A stretch of 64,000 nucleotides of DNA from Tausonia pullulans (taxonomy: Eukaryota > Basidiomycota > Tremellomycetes > Cystofilobasidiales > Mrakiaceae), in contig OX637623.1 of NCBI GenBank assembly GCA_951802195.1, forward strand, positions 992,001-1,056,000, in the 5' to 3' direction. A model generated the notes under the pieces. That model was not told the DNA's origin. It worked only from the letters and a program-made list of their open reading frames with translations, and searched no databases. The translations under genes and the position numbers were made by a program. Each line of letters begins with the position of its first letter. The stretch's first letter is position 1. Positions 40,654 through 54,079 of the stretch are shown here, one piece after another.

Positions 40654-43600
40654 CTAGCGCCGACTCCTGCCTACAGCGACCGCCGTCGGCCGCCACTCCT
40701 CTTCCTCTTCCGCCCCATATCCTCCCAAATCGCCGTCGTCGTCGTCTCCGTCCGAGCTATCGATGAACACAGGCCGCCTTGTCGCCGCCGCCCGTTTCCT
40801 CTTCTCTGGTCTCGGCGACGCCGCCACGCCGCTCTTCGGCTCGGCCCTGGTACGTTTGCCGGCGGGTTCGCGGGGTTGTGATGAGGTTGCTGCTGTTGTC
40901 TCCTCGATGACGTCGTCTACGTTGGAGAGTTTGCGTGACCTGTGGGACCGGCTCATCTTGACTTCTGGCTCGGAGGATGCAGCGGTGGTGGCGGCGGCTA
41001 CAACGTTCTTCTTCCGCGAGGGGATCGGGAGGTCGTAAAGGATTGCAGCCTGGATCTCGTTGACTCTGAGGAGGAGCAATGACAGTTGCATCAGGACAGA
41101 AGGACAGATGAGACTCGGGAAGAGTGGACTGACCGATCCGCAACGTTTCGGTTCGTTGGGATGAACGCCGAAGCGCGTTGGTAGTACGAGAGCGCTGTGC
41201 GAAGCTCGTCACTGTCCGTGGAGGAAGAGAAACCAGTCAGCCAGGATCATGACGTTGAATAAGCTGCCCGACTCACCGGTCCGAGTACTTGGCTGCGCGG
41301 TCGTGGTGCTTGCGCGCGACGTCGAGCAGCTCGGTTGCCGCCGCTTTGTCCGTTTGCGCCTTGCTGTTAGGCAGGCATATAGTCTGTCACGTTCAGCGAT
41401 GAAGTCTTCCTACGCATGAGCTTGCTGCAAACTTACACATCCTTCTCGAGTGCAGAGACCCGTTCTTGCAGATCCGTCGGCATAGCCGCGACCGCATCCT
41501 TACTTGCCGCGTTCCTCTCCCGCTCAATCTCCGACAGCTTCTTCGCGACAGCTTCATTGACGAGCGCCGCAATCCGGTCGCCCATCTCCTGCTCGTCCAA
41601 CGTGGCAATAACGGGCGTTGTGGCTTTGGCTGACCGGGCAGGCTTAAGCGGGAGGATCTCCTTGCCCTTGCCCTTGGCACCCGCCGACGCTGCCGGCTCG
41701 CGCTCGATAGTGCGATTGCTCGAGACGGCTCCGAGCATGGGCCTTGAGCGGACCGCCGTCGTCGTAGTCGTCGTCACAGCAGCTCCAGCGCCAGCGCGGA
41801 CCAACTGACCGAGTGAGGCAGAAGTCGCCGAGGCGTCCCGGTAGACGGGCACCTGGCGGACTTGCTTAGTGAGGGCTGCGAAGTGCGGTTTGGGAACGGG
41901 CTTGGTCGAGGTCTCGTTGACCACAATGCGGTTTTCAACCTCTTTGGTGCGAGTTGCGAAGCTGTATGGGCTTCTGTCAGCTTAGAGTCGTCAAAGGAGA
42001 GGTGAGAAAGCACACACTTGAGCGTGTTGATAGTATCCTGGCGGAAGTTGACGCCTGGTGCGAGGTTGCAGATGAGGAGGCCGACGGAGGACCCGCCAAG
42101 CGTGTCTGCAGCAGCAGCATCAATGCATCAGAACAATCCGCTTCGAACGGCAGCACGGCCAACGGACCGACCTTGCAGAATCCTCGTGAGCTTCGAATCG
42201 CGGTAGGGCACTCTCGGGTGGCCCTTGTTGAGGGCATCGATGACTGAGCCTAGGGTGGTGAGGCTCTTATTGATCGCCGCGGACTCGGCCATCCGGTCCT
42301 TGTCGTTTCCCGTGAGCTGGAGAGTATGCACCCAGTGGTCAGCTTAGCCCTCAGTGACTGACATGGATTGAGCGACAGACTTTGTTATTCTCGCTACCGG
42401 CAAGATCGACGAGGTTGATGCGGCCGGTGAAGACTGCAGACGGGACTCATCAACGAAACAGTGGCGCGAAATAACGTTCTCTCGATGGTCACTCACCCTT
42501 GCCCCCCTCCTTAACCTCCTCCGTCCGGATCTCAATGGTGAGGACCGCATGGCTCCGAGACGACTGCGAGTTGAGTTTGGTGGACGCCGTCGACCGATGG
42601 GAGGCGGCGTCAGTGTAGAGCTGGTCAAACTCGGCTGGCGAAGTGATGAGCTTCTTGGTGAGACCAGCAACGACGTTCTGGCCCTTGTCGTTTGTTCGGA
42701 CGTCGAGTTTGTGTCCCTTTCGAAGTGGAAGAACGAGTCAGAGGGAGGATGGCCTGGGCGTGGATGGCTGGAACTGACTCCTGCTCGCTGCACCAACAGG
42801 TCGAAGCACTCGTCCCTGTAGATCTCCATGTACTCCTGCAAAACGAATACGTCAGACCCTACTCTGAAAGCTTGACGAGACCAAAAACTCACCATGTAGA
42901 CCTCGATGTTGACCTTTTTCATCCGCGCGCGCTTCAGGAAGAGCGCTTTGACGACGCGCGGAATGATCCCCATGTCGTCCTTGGAGGTGGGAATGCCTTG
43001 CATCGTATGCGTCTTTCCAGACTGTACGAGAGGGAGCGAGCGAATCAGCGTGGGAGAGGAGGGGAGAGCAAGCGTACGGCGAACGGACCCCGGTGACGCC
43101 GTCTGTGCGTGTTGGACGACGACCACTCGCTCGTCAGTCTAAAGTTCTCGACAATGACTCTTCTCCCATACATCCAGGGCCATCACTCACATGAGAAGAC
43201 CGTGCAAGAGACGCCTGAATAAACTTGATCGAGCCTATAAGGGGAGATACATCCGTCAACATCGCATGAGCTAGGGTGGATCAGAACTCGACCCGAAGCG
43301 AGAAGTCGACTCGCTACGGACATGGGTGCGACATCTTTCGTGAAGACCTCGAGCTGCGTCGCCTCGGGCGAGTGGACAGATGAGAAGCTGGATATTTGAT
43401 GTGCCTCAAGTCAGCTCTGCTAGCTCCATTCTTCGGGGCTCGGACAAGCGGGAATGAGGTTGGGCGGCGGAGCTGGAGCGAGCAACTGAGCGAGCTGGCC
43501 TGCTACTGCCACTGCCCATCCCGAGTTTCACCCCCTAGTCCAGAAGTTACTCACTTGTAGATGTGAGACTTGCCCTTGTGCGGGCAGACAATCTTGCCCG

Positions 43601-43757
43601 AGTCCGAGTCGCACTCGAGTTCGTCGTTCGAGGGGCTCGCGGTGAGCCTCGCCTCGAGCTCATGCTTGAGCGAGGGTCGGACACGGCACGAGATCCGGAT
43701 CGCTGTCTGGGGGGGGGGCGAGGGCCGAGTCTTGAGGGAGGGAGCCGAAGCCGCCAT
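40654..43757 (-). CDS. Kinesin motor, kinesin-10 (KIF22/Kid)-like
   Basis: Fourteen exons (minus): 43757-43555, 43387-43318, 43234-43191, 43138-43078, 43021-42893, 42835-42779, 42716-42497, 42433-42381, 42316-42172, 42105-42018, 41961-41437, 41363-41277, 41211-41134, 41065-40654. They encode 723 residues. The motor is N-terminal: P-loop GPFASGKTHTM, switch [12 protein letters not shown], switch [14 protein letters not shown], then [19 protein letters not shown] and [16 protein letters not shown], and [18 protein letters not shown]. The neck [16 protein letters not shown] resembles KIF22. The tail has a predicted coiled coil (about [20 protein letters not shown]) and a basic, then acidic C-terminus; no helix-hairpin-helix DNA-binding motif is evident. 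Family-level role: chromosome arm movement on spindle microtubules. An upstream in-frame Met at 43850 is an alternative start. Confidence 0.92.
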
Positions 43758-44051
43758 GAGGTGTAGCCGAGGTCTTGAGGAGGAGGGCGAGTGGATGGTG
43801 GTCGTTGGTTCGGAGGGGCGGACGACGCGTCCAAGCTCGAGACAAATCAAGCGCGAGTGGAGACGGCGAGTTGCCCGGTTATAATGGCCCTTATGCCTGA
43901 GCTATCCACCCTTTACTCTATCGCCCGGACCCATTAGCCAGCGTGAGGACGGCGCTGACGAAACGCCCTCCTCTCTCTCACGCAACCATCACCCGTGCCC
44001 CCTCCCTTTCCTCCCTCCCCTCTTCCTTCCCTTCCACTTCTTTCTCAAAGC
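43758..44051. promoter_or_regulatory. Divergent promoter of kinesin and RPN3 genes
   Basis: 294 bases between opposing start codons, CT-rich on the RPN3 side. I looked for the proteasome-associated control element (GGTGGCAAA) used by ascomycete Rpn4 and did not find it. Confidence 0.5.
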
Positions 44052-46547
44052 ATGGCACCCTCTGATAGTTCCGCCTCCAAGTCCGACGAGGCCTCCAAGC
44101 CCCCTCCGACCGCCAAAGCGCCTGCTCCTCCGCCGACACTGAAGCAAGGTGCGCGCGCGTTGACTGGACGCCTCATCGCCTCCACGTCGTGACCGTCCGT
44201 CGCCCTTCATCAACTGATGCCTTCGATCCTTCCCCCTCCCCCCCCAAAAACCCTCGTCTATGCCCCTCCCCCCTGCTCGCCATGAATAGAGCTCGCCTAT
44301 AATGTCTCGCTCATTGACCGGGCGGTCTCCCTCTTCGAGCCGCGGTTCACGACCCGGGCCCTCCGCACGCTTGCCGCGACGAGGAAGAAGCTCGCCGCCG
44401 GCAAGGGCGAGGGGGGACGCGCTCTCAGGGAGACCATTGAGCAGACGTACCCGAGAGGTGAGCCTTACACGTTGTTTGCTTGCCCTCTCGTCTGTCGTGG
44501 CGGTGACGACGTCTGGTTGAGGGCGTGGGTGCCGCTCCCTCACCCCCTTCGTTCGTCATCGACCTGTCTCCTCAGCCTTCCTTAGAGATCGACCGTCTTG
44601 CGCCCTTGTCTCCGTCTTTCAACCACTGGTCAATGAGATTTGACAAGCTGGTTTAGGTCCGCTTGGCTCCGGGCTTTTGGCTCATTTGGGCTAGCTCGAG
44701 TACAGCTTGCGCGTCGTCTACTCGTTCCAGACTGGGTTTGTTAAGGGGCTTGTCGAGAGTGAGGGGGGGGGGGGGGAGGACGTGCTTCCCTATGCAGCAG
44801 ACAGTACAGAAGCTCGACATGTCTTTCGGAGGCACCTTCTGCATTCATACGACGGTCATGGCACGCTACTCTTGGCGGGCGACGAACACTTCCATCGATG
44901 GGACTTTCTTGCTGATTGAACGCGTCTCCCTCTCCTCCTCTGCTCCTCTTCATTGCCTCCCAGCCGATGCGACTGCAAGCCACCTCATTTCTCTCTTGCC
45001 TCCGGTCGAGGCCGTTCCGGCTCCCGACTCGATGGATGTCGACGCTTTCGCCACCCCTGCTGCCGATGCCAACGCGTCTACCTCTGCCCCGGTGTCGACC
45101 GCCGCGACGCCCAAGAAGGAGCTTACCGAGATCATTCCGGAAAGCGACGTCTACCTCCGCTTGCTCGTGATCCTCGTACTCATTGACGTTGGCCAGGTTG
45201 AGAAAGTCCGTAAAGCCGTCCTGCTTTACACCATGTCGCAACGCACTCGTGCTGATGTTCCCTCCCCGTTTAGAGCGCGACGCTCGCCCGCGAGACCGTT
45301 GACCTCGTTCAGTCGCTTAATCGGAGATCGCTCGACCACTTATCCGCCAAGGTTTACTTTTACCTGGCCCGCACGCACGAGCTTCTCCACCGCGAGGCCG
45401 AGCTTCGGCCTCTCCTCCTCGCTGCCCATCGTACTGCGACGCTCCGGCATGACTCTGAGCTACAGGCGGTGCTCATTAACCTCCTCCTCCGCAACTACTT
45501 TCTCCATAATCTCCTCGACCAGGCCGACAAGCTTGTTTCCAAGAGTGTTTTCCCTGAGAGCGCTGGCAACGCCCAGCTCGCCCGGTATCTCTACTACCTT
45601 GGCCGCATCCGCGCCGTCCAACTCAACTACACCGAGGCCCACACCCACCTCCAGAATGCCATTCGGAGAGCGCCCCCGGCCCAGATCGCTCCTGGCTTCC
45701 TGCAGACGGTGAGTCGTGATGTCAAGCTGACTGAAACATATATCTGAGATCTCGATTCGCTCGCTCTTCTCTCCACAGGCCTGGAAGTTCTTCATCGTTG
45801 TCGAGCTTCTTATGGGAAGTATTCCCGAGCGTTCGAACTTCCGTCTGCCCGTCCTCAAGACGGCACTCATCCCTTACTTCCAGATCGTTCAAGGTGCGTA
45901 CAAGGGCGTTCCCCTATATCCTGGCACTTCCTTTGACTTTCAAACGCCTCACCCTCCCCACTAGCCGTCCGCGTTGGCGACCTCTCAGCCTTCCAAACGG
46001 CCCTGACCGCCCACGGCAAGACCTTCTCCGCCGACGGGACCCAGACACTTATCCTCCGGCTCCGGCACAACGTCATCAAGACTGGCATTCATCAGATATC
46101 GCTCGCCTATTCCAAGATTTCGCTCAAGGATGTCTGCCTCAAGCTTCAGCTCGACAACGAGGAGGATGCCGAGTACATTGTCACCAAGGCTATCAGGGAC
46201 GGCGTTATCCCGGGCGTGGCGGTAGACCATGAGAAGGGGTGGATGGTCTCGAAGGAGGGGGTTGATGTCTACGAGACGGCCGAGCCGAGGAAGGCATTCC
46301 ACCAGCGGATCAACTTCTGCCTTCAGTGAGCGTGTGCTCTTTACTCTCCTGAGGTAACACAAGCTGACCTTTTGGCCCAAACTTACACAGCCTTCACAAC
46401 GAGAGCGTCAAGGCGATGCGCTACCCGCTCAACGCCCACCGGTCGGACCTCGACTCGGGCAAGGACGCCCGCGAACGGGCTAGGGAGCTTGCGACTGAGA
46501 TTGCAGAGGGAGGCGACGTCGATGAGGACGACGAGATGGACTTCTGA
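44052..46547 (+). CDS. RPN3: 26S proteasome lid subunit RPN3 (PSMD3)
   Basis: Seven exons: 44052-44148, 44290-44457, 44964-45205, 45274-45708, 45779-45893, 45965-46325, 46391-46547. They encode 524 residues. A short Ser/Pro-rich N-terminus precedes helical repeats ([40 protein letters not shown]). The PCI region includes [74 protein letters not shown] and [20 protein letters not shown]. The conserved C-terminal helix [14 protein letters not shown] is present, with an acidic tail. Rpn3 is a non-catalytic lid subunit of the regulatory particle. Intron 2 is 506 bases, far longer than its neighbours, and contains a run of about 14 G residues near 44763. Confidence 0.96.
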
Positions 46548-47489
46548 GCGCGCATCTCAGACAAATGATATGCTCATGTTCTGGCTGTGTCTGTTTTCGC
46601 TCGTTCCCGAGCGCCATGGATTCAACAATTCATTTATCAGTGGAATGAGGGCCTGCGATCCTTCATCGAGCAGAATCACCCCATCAGCTTCCGAACCAGT
46701 CCTTGAACCCGTCAGTTGAAACCTGCGTCGTTGACAACATGTCTCGCATTCCCATGGCCCCCGAGTCTCTTACACCAACGCCTCTTTGAGGGCCTGGCCG
46801 TCCATCGGATCGAAAAAAAGAGGTTCTTCACTATCTGGGGTAGGCAGGAGACCTCGTAAGAGACTCCTCTCCGGTCCGGCTCAGCAGGCCAACGAACGGC
46901 TCTCCTTTGCAGCTTGGGTTGCTCTTGCGCTGTTGGCGGGGCATAGTGCCCAATCCTACCCGAGTACGGGCACGTCGATAAGAGCGATCGGAAAGGAAGA
47001 CAAGAGAGGGAAAGAAAGCCTGGAGCAAAGGCGGGAGAAGAGTTGATAGTCATAGGATTATGGGAGCTTTTGATAGTGAGATCAGGGCAATTTGCTCCGT
47101 AGTCATTGAGACACATGGGAGCAAATCCGCCTTCCAGGCCCGCCGCCCCAACGGGGGCCGCGCGCTCTCTCCAGGCCGACTCCCAGCGACGTCCTCGCCC
47201 TGGGCCATTCGGACCCTTACGAGCTAGTTCAACCTCAGGCTCTCTCGATCTACGACAACCCTCCTGATCTGTCTCAGCTCTCTGGCAGCCAGCCAGCACA
47301 CACCCTTCCGCTCGTCTTCATCGCTTCTGGGAACGACATTGCTTCAACGACCGCCAGCCGACTAGATCGTTGGCAGCTCGCTCCCTCTTACTACTATTCT
47401 CTACTCCGCTCGCGCTGCTTCTGCCATTGCCCCTCTCTCCTCCCACGGGGGTCTGGTAGATAGACCATTCTCCCATTCTCCTGCCAGCG
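46548..47489. other. Spacer upstream of the seven-helix protein gene
   Basis: No gene is supported. The right part is pyrimidine-rich, consistent with promoter and 5' leader. Confidence 0.4.
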
Positions 47490-49957
47490 ATGCTCCGCCG
47501 GGTGGCCGCACGAGTCTACGGCCTCTCCCGCCTCATGCCTCCGACGCACCTAGCGAAGCAGATGTGGACCCCCGAGCATAGACGGATGCGCGTCGGGTTC
47601 ATCATCCTCCACTCGCTCTCACTCTCGTTAGTGTTGTCTCTCTTGATTCTCATCGCCATCAAGAAGCTCAAGAAGCACGAACTGCTCCTGTCGGTGAGTG
47701 CTTTCGCAAGGAATTGACAACGTGCGAGGATCACTGTAGCCTTCCTCCCCCTTCCCTCTGTCTCTCGATTCTGTCCTCTATCTCCCCACACCTGCCTGCT
47801 TCGGGCGTGACCGTGTGGATTTTGGAGACTAAAGCCTTCTCCCCCTCCCCCCTCCCCCGATCATAGCTCTTGGTCGCCATCGTTGTTAACTCGGTCATCA
47901 ACCTGCTCCTGTGAGTCAAGGACAGGAACGCGCCGGGGCTGGGACCACTGCGCGCTCAGCACTTCACCCCTAACACACCTCTCTTCTTACAGAGCCTATA
48001 CCCCTGAGAACCTCTCCCGGAGTCTCTGTATTGTGTCCCAAGCATCGTCCACCGCTGGGACCGTCATCGCTGCATCGGCTGTGTGTACAATGACTAGTTG
48101 GGTGCCTATGGTGGTGCGCCATTGCTGACAATGTATTCCGGGAATCATCGTCCACAGCTTTGCAGCATCGTCATCTTCACGTGGACGCTTCTTCAGGAAC
48201 GTGCCGGACGACGCGTCTGGCAAATGCGATGGCTGCAAGCCTTTGTGTGTCGTCAGCCCGCCACAAAGCTTACGCAACGCAGCTGCCTGACAGAGGCCTC
48301 ACCTTCTCTTCCGCTTCGCTTCAGCTTCTTTGGTATCCCTGGGTCTCTGGACTCATCATCGTCATCATCGCTGCCCTTGTGAGTCGTCACTTTCAATAAA
48401 GAACCCGCGGCTCCGGCAGACGATCGTCTAATGCGCTGCTAGCCTCTTCCCCCCGTCGTTGGCAGACTACAATTTACGTCTGGCCGGATGATCTACAAGT
48501 GGATCTCTACACATGCTACGCAAAGGATCTTTTGTAAGTTTGTAATGTTTCTGTCTCAATGAATCCGTTTCTTTCTGTCTGACGCTCTTGTTTCTCCAGC
48601 GCCGACATCGCTCACGGGATTGCAGCCATCTCGATCCTTGTCTCCTTCGTTTTCGAGGGTACGTTTCCCTCCCCTGGCATTCCTGACTTCTCCTTCAGAA
48701 TACTGATCTTTACACTCACCACCCTAGTCTGGGCCGTCTGCCTTCTAATTGGCAATATCCGCGAGTCGAGGCGGATCCACTCAGCCGGCAACATCGAGGC
48801 CCTCCCGTGGTTCTCAACACCCAGTCTCACTTTGACATTTCCCCTGAGGGTCCTCACTTTTGGCATTACCTCGGGCGTGTCGTTGGGGTAAGGTTGACCT
48901 ACGTCTGAGGGCGAAAAGACCCCCCCCTGACTCTTTCTCCTTCTTCCAGACTCGTTCTCGTCGTGATCATCTGGCCAAAGTCGCATTGTGAGGATTTTCA
49001 CACTGTCACCCAAATCTTGCTGCCAACGCTTGACGCCTCCCTCCTGCGCTCTCTCCTCCAGCCCCCGGCCTATTCCAAGCCTCGACTGGCGTGATCGGCT
49101 TCTTGGTCTTCGCCCCAACTAAGGACGTCCTCGAAGCGCTTCGGTCCATCTGGCCTTTCTCCATTTTGTTCCCGCCGCGGCCGGAGATAGAGGAGGACCA
49201 GGGCTACCATAACAATGGCCCGCTAGCTGTGCGGCGTCGGATGAGCGGGGATGTGCTCAGTTTAGCGGGAGCTATTGCTGTAGCTGCTGTCGCTCAGAGA
49301 GACGATTCAAGGCAGCCTTCGCACCCCTCGAAGAGGGGCAGCGCCATCCCAGGCAGCAGTGACGGCCTTCATCAGACCCCGAGGATGCGGATTGGGTCCT
49401 TGCCTGGGAACGAATCCGGCGCAGCCGTCCCTATCAACGAGGACGACCGGGGGTCGCATCATTCGAGCTCGAGCAGCGACTGGAGCTTCTGGGAGACAAT
49501 GCACGCGGGCGGCGACGGCGGCGAAGATGCTAGGAGTGGTGAGACGCCGAGGAGAGAGTTCGACGAGGGAGAAGGGCCTCACGGCGAGAGACTCCCCTCA
49601 TTAACATTGGGGAAGAGGGAGATCGAGTTGGAAACGTTTCAGGAGAGGAAGAGGAGAAGTCGGGGGGGAACGGAGTGCAATAGGTCCGATGGGACTAGTA
49701 TGGGCAAAATGATGCGGGAGGAGGATGGACTAGTCGAGGGGGAGGACCAAGAGAAGGTGGTCATGATGGAGGAGAACAATGAGGAGAAGAGTAGGGACAC
49801 TACCATCGTTCTTTTCGAGGGAGACGTCGCCGCGCCTCACGAGTTTATCGTCCTTCCAAGTCTCTTGGCGTCGTCCGTTTCGAACGAGGAGGAGGATGAC
49901 CCTGTTACTCCTCCACATCCAGTGCCGCTAGCGACGCCGCCGCCGCCGCCGACGTGA
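47490..49957 (+). CDS. Seven-transmembrane receptor-like protein with long acidic tail
   Basis: Ten exons: 47490-47693, 47867-47910, 47993-48080, 48158-48244, 48325-48378, 48466-48533, 48600-48658, 48728-48887, 48950-48987, 49062-49957. They encode 565 residues. Seven hydrophobic segments are visible: FIILHSLSLSLVLSLLILIA; LLVAIVVNSVINLLLAY; CIVSQASSTAGTVIAASA running into LCSIVIFTWTLL; LLWYPWVSGLIIVIIAAL; IAHGIAAISILVSFVFEVWA; PLRVLTFGITSGVSLGLVLV; TGVIGFLVFAP. A cytosolic tail of about 280 residues follows, rich in Ser, Asp and Glu. This layout is that of a fungal GPCR, but I cannot name the class, and the short loops leave other seven-helix families open. The exon choices rest on phase and branch-point signals. 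Confidence 0.75.
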
Positions 49958-51592
49958 CGACTCCGTTGCTGTCGCAAGATCCTTGCATTATTCTCGGTAT
50001 TTCTCTTGTTCGCCTCTCGCGCTCTTTCTGTCCTTGCTTGTCACGACCGCCATGAACATGTGGGTTTGCTCTTCTTTTGTCTTGTTGCTTTTATTTTACT
50101 GTCCTAATCTATTCAAGGACAACGTCCTGCTTCTGCAGCTGTTCTTACCTTGCCAAACAGAGCATGCATGGCCGGCACGCACGTTCTCAGATTTTTTATA
50201 GAGCATTTAATTAAGCCCACCGATACAACCAGTGATTCGTCCAGCTGAAGATGGATGGTTAGCTCGAACTTTGCTATCGTCCGCCGATTCTCATCAGCCG
50301 AAGTCGAGTCGCCCAAATCTGGCATTGCCCGCGGTGACCCGCAATGGTCTGCAAACAACCTGAAACGTTCTGTCCATTCTGCTTGACCTGTCCGTCGACA
50401 ATCTCTCCCTCATGCTGGACCCTTGCCGAGCGAGTGCGAGATGTAACTGCGCCCACGAAGGCATGTGCCATGCCCAGGGGTGCCAGAGAGAAAGGGATCC
50501 CTAGAGCTCCCGGCGCTTGCTCCCACGATCTCGACTCCCTTGCTCCCCTCCACTCACTTTCCACAACCAGCCTTTGTCCAATGACCTTGCGGGTGTCCAC
50601 AATGGAAATGGATCAGCAGTGAAAGAAAAGGGAAAGTGGTTGAACTTCAGGTCTTGTGCAAACCACCGCTCGTTCCTCGTTGCTGCCTTTACAGCGTTCG
50701 CTCGTCCCGCCGTTCAGATCATTTCCGTATTGGCGTTCGTGTGCCTATGCAACAGAATGTCTGCCATACAAGCGTGATACAAAGCTCTTTAGCTCATGAT
50801 AAATTGGCTCTTATTTCTTCCCCTGTGGCAGGTCTACCTGCGATTCCTTCGCCTGCTCTCTGCCTTCGCTGCTGCTGCTTTGAAAAAGCGAGCCTGCTTG
50901 ACGAACTTGCTCGGCCGTCTGAACTGCTAGCTCCTCACCAGGATCCTCCAAGGAGCAGCTCTCTGAACAACTCGACATCCTCTAAGCCGAAGCAATTTGA
51001 GAATCACCGAGTAAGGCGGAGAGGATCACCTAGGCCAGTAGACTGCGGTACCGCAGCCGTGTTGACCCACCTCGTCACTGAGCGCTCGTTGCAGCGAAGG
51101 TCGAACTCAGCAGCCCATTTGCAGTAGACCATGGAGGGTCCTGACGAGAGAGCTGGTCCTGACGAGAGAGCTTCTCGAGCTGAGCTGCTCTCTGCATCAC
51201 GTCTGTCTTGCTGAGAGCGTTAGACGGTCCAGCACGCGCGTCCAGGATGACGATGGTCTTTGGATGAGGAGCAGGCTTCCATTATTTGAAGCATTTCATA
51301 CGAGGCCCGCATGCATCTGACACAAGCAAAGTGAGAGAGCGGCCCAGCGCGGTGGTGGCCGTAGACAGTCAGCTCTCGATCTTACCCTATTCTGCCCATT
51401 CGCGCTTGCCCTCTCGGCTCCTCTGAATTTCTGGGTCGGCGGCCCATGCTGACTGACCCCCGACTTTCACCTTCTACCTTCCCTTTCTCGCGCCTCTTCC
51501 TCTCCCGACCTTAGCCTTATCAGAGCCTTCTCTGGCCCTTGAATTTCCCTCCCCGGCCACGAACCAGCAAAGCTCTTACAGACACCCCGACG
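49958..51592. other. Spacer with an 18-base tandem duplication
   Basis: About 1.6 kb without a supportable gene between two plus-strand genes. It contains an exact 18-base tandem duplication at 51137-51172 and pyrimidine-rich sequence close to the DIM1 start. Confidence 0.4.
51137..51172 (+). repeat. Exact 18-base tandem duplication
   Basis: The unit GGTCCTGACGAGAGAGCT occurs twice in direct succession (51137-51154 and 51155-51172). The copies are identical, so the duplication is recent or maintained. No gene covers it. Confidence 0.8.
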
Positions 51593-53201
<1,609 letters not shown>

Positions 53202-54079
53202 GCGCGCGGAATTGAGACTGGGACGACGTTGTGGATTTTCTTCTTGAGTGTTCATGATCTATAGAGCACAAAAGTCCGGACTCTCGTTAGATGGGATGAG
53301 CCAACACCCCTTTCCCCTTGGTCCCGGAGGTTGTTTTTTCTTCTCGCTGCACGTGGCTTCCCGCCCCTAGGACAACCTGAACGGCGTCATCCGAGCCGCT
53401 TACCGCGGGCCGAGGCTCGAACGGACGAGAGCGATCCCTTCTCAGCATTCCTCCTGAATGACCATGCGACCCTGCTGGCCGTGTGGCCGTCGGAAGGAAT
53501 AAACTTCTTAGGCAGATTTCAGGCATGGGTTGTCAGCGAAGAGCGCTAGCAGGTCAAAAAGAGATAAAGAGGGAGCGAGATCGGATCTGTCTCTAGTGCC
53601 GATCTGTAACTCTTTTTAGCTCAGGACCCGCCTTTGCCTTGCCTAACCGTTTCCTTGCTGATCGTGCGGCAGTGGCGGCGAAGGGGATAACCGTAGGCCA
53701 CGGCGTGGCCGCCACAATTTTGCCGTGTCATTCTTTCCTCCTTGATCAGGTAAAGAGCTGAAGGAACGTGTAAGAAGCGGTCCAAAAAAGAGGTATAAGC
53801 CCAGCTCGAAAGCGATCACCGAGAGCAACCGTATCGGGAACTTTCTTCCCCTCTCCCCTCCCTTTCTCCCGTGTCTGTTGTCTCGTTGCGGTCAACCTCG
53901 CCGCCGACGACCACCAGTGCTTCCCCCTTCGACCGCTACTGCTCGTCTCCTCCTTCGCATCCTCTCCCTCCTTCCGTGTCTCTAGCCATCTCCTCTCTCT
54001 TCTCCTTTCCTTCGTCTTCGTCAACGAGGATCGCCCCGATCCACTCGCACGCCTCAGCCTTTACCCCGCCGACCCGTAG
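53202..54079. other. Spacer and possible 5' exon region of the phosphodiesterase gene
   Basis: No ATG exists on the plus strand between about 53528 and 54501, although the phosphodiesterase frame is open from 54080. The CT-rich sequence from 53840 to 54080 is promoter or leader-like. A first coding exon could lie further upstream, or translation may start at a non-ATG codon. Confidence 0.4.

Noticed and set aside
43758-44051. Proteasome-associated control element upstream of RPN3
   Set aside because: The GGTGGCAAA motif is absent from the spacer.
48245-48324. Reading the seven-helix gene through the segment encoding CVSSARHKAYATQ
   Set aside because: A branch-point-like CTGAC, a pyrimidine tract and an AG acceptor define an intron that keeps phase and yields a clean hydrophobic helix.
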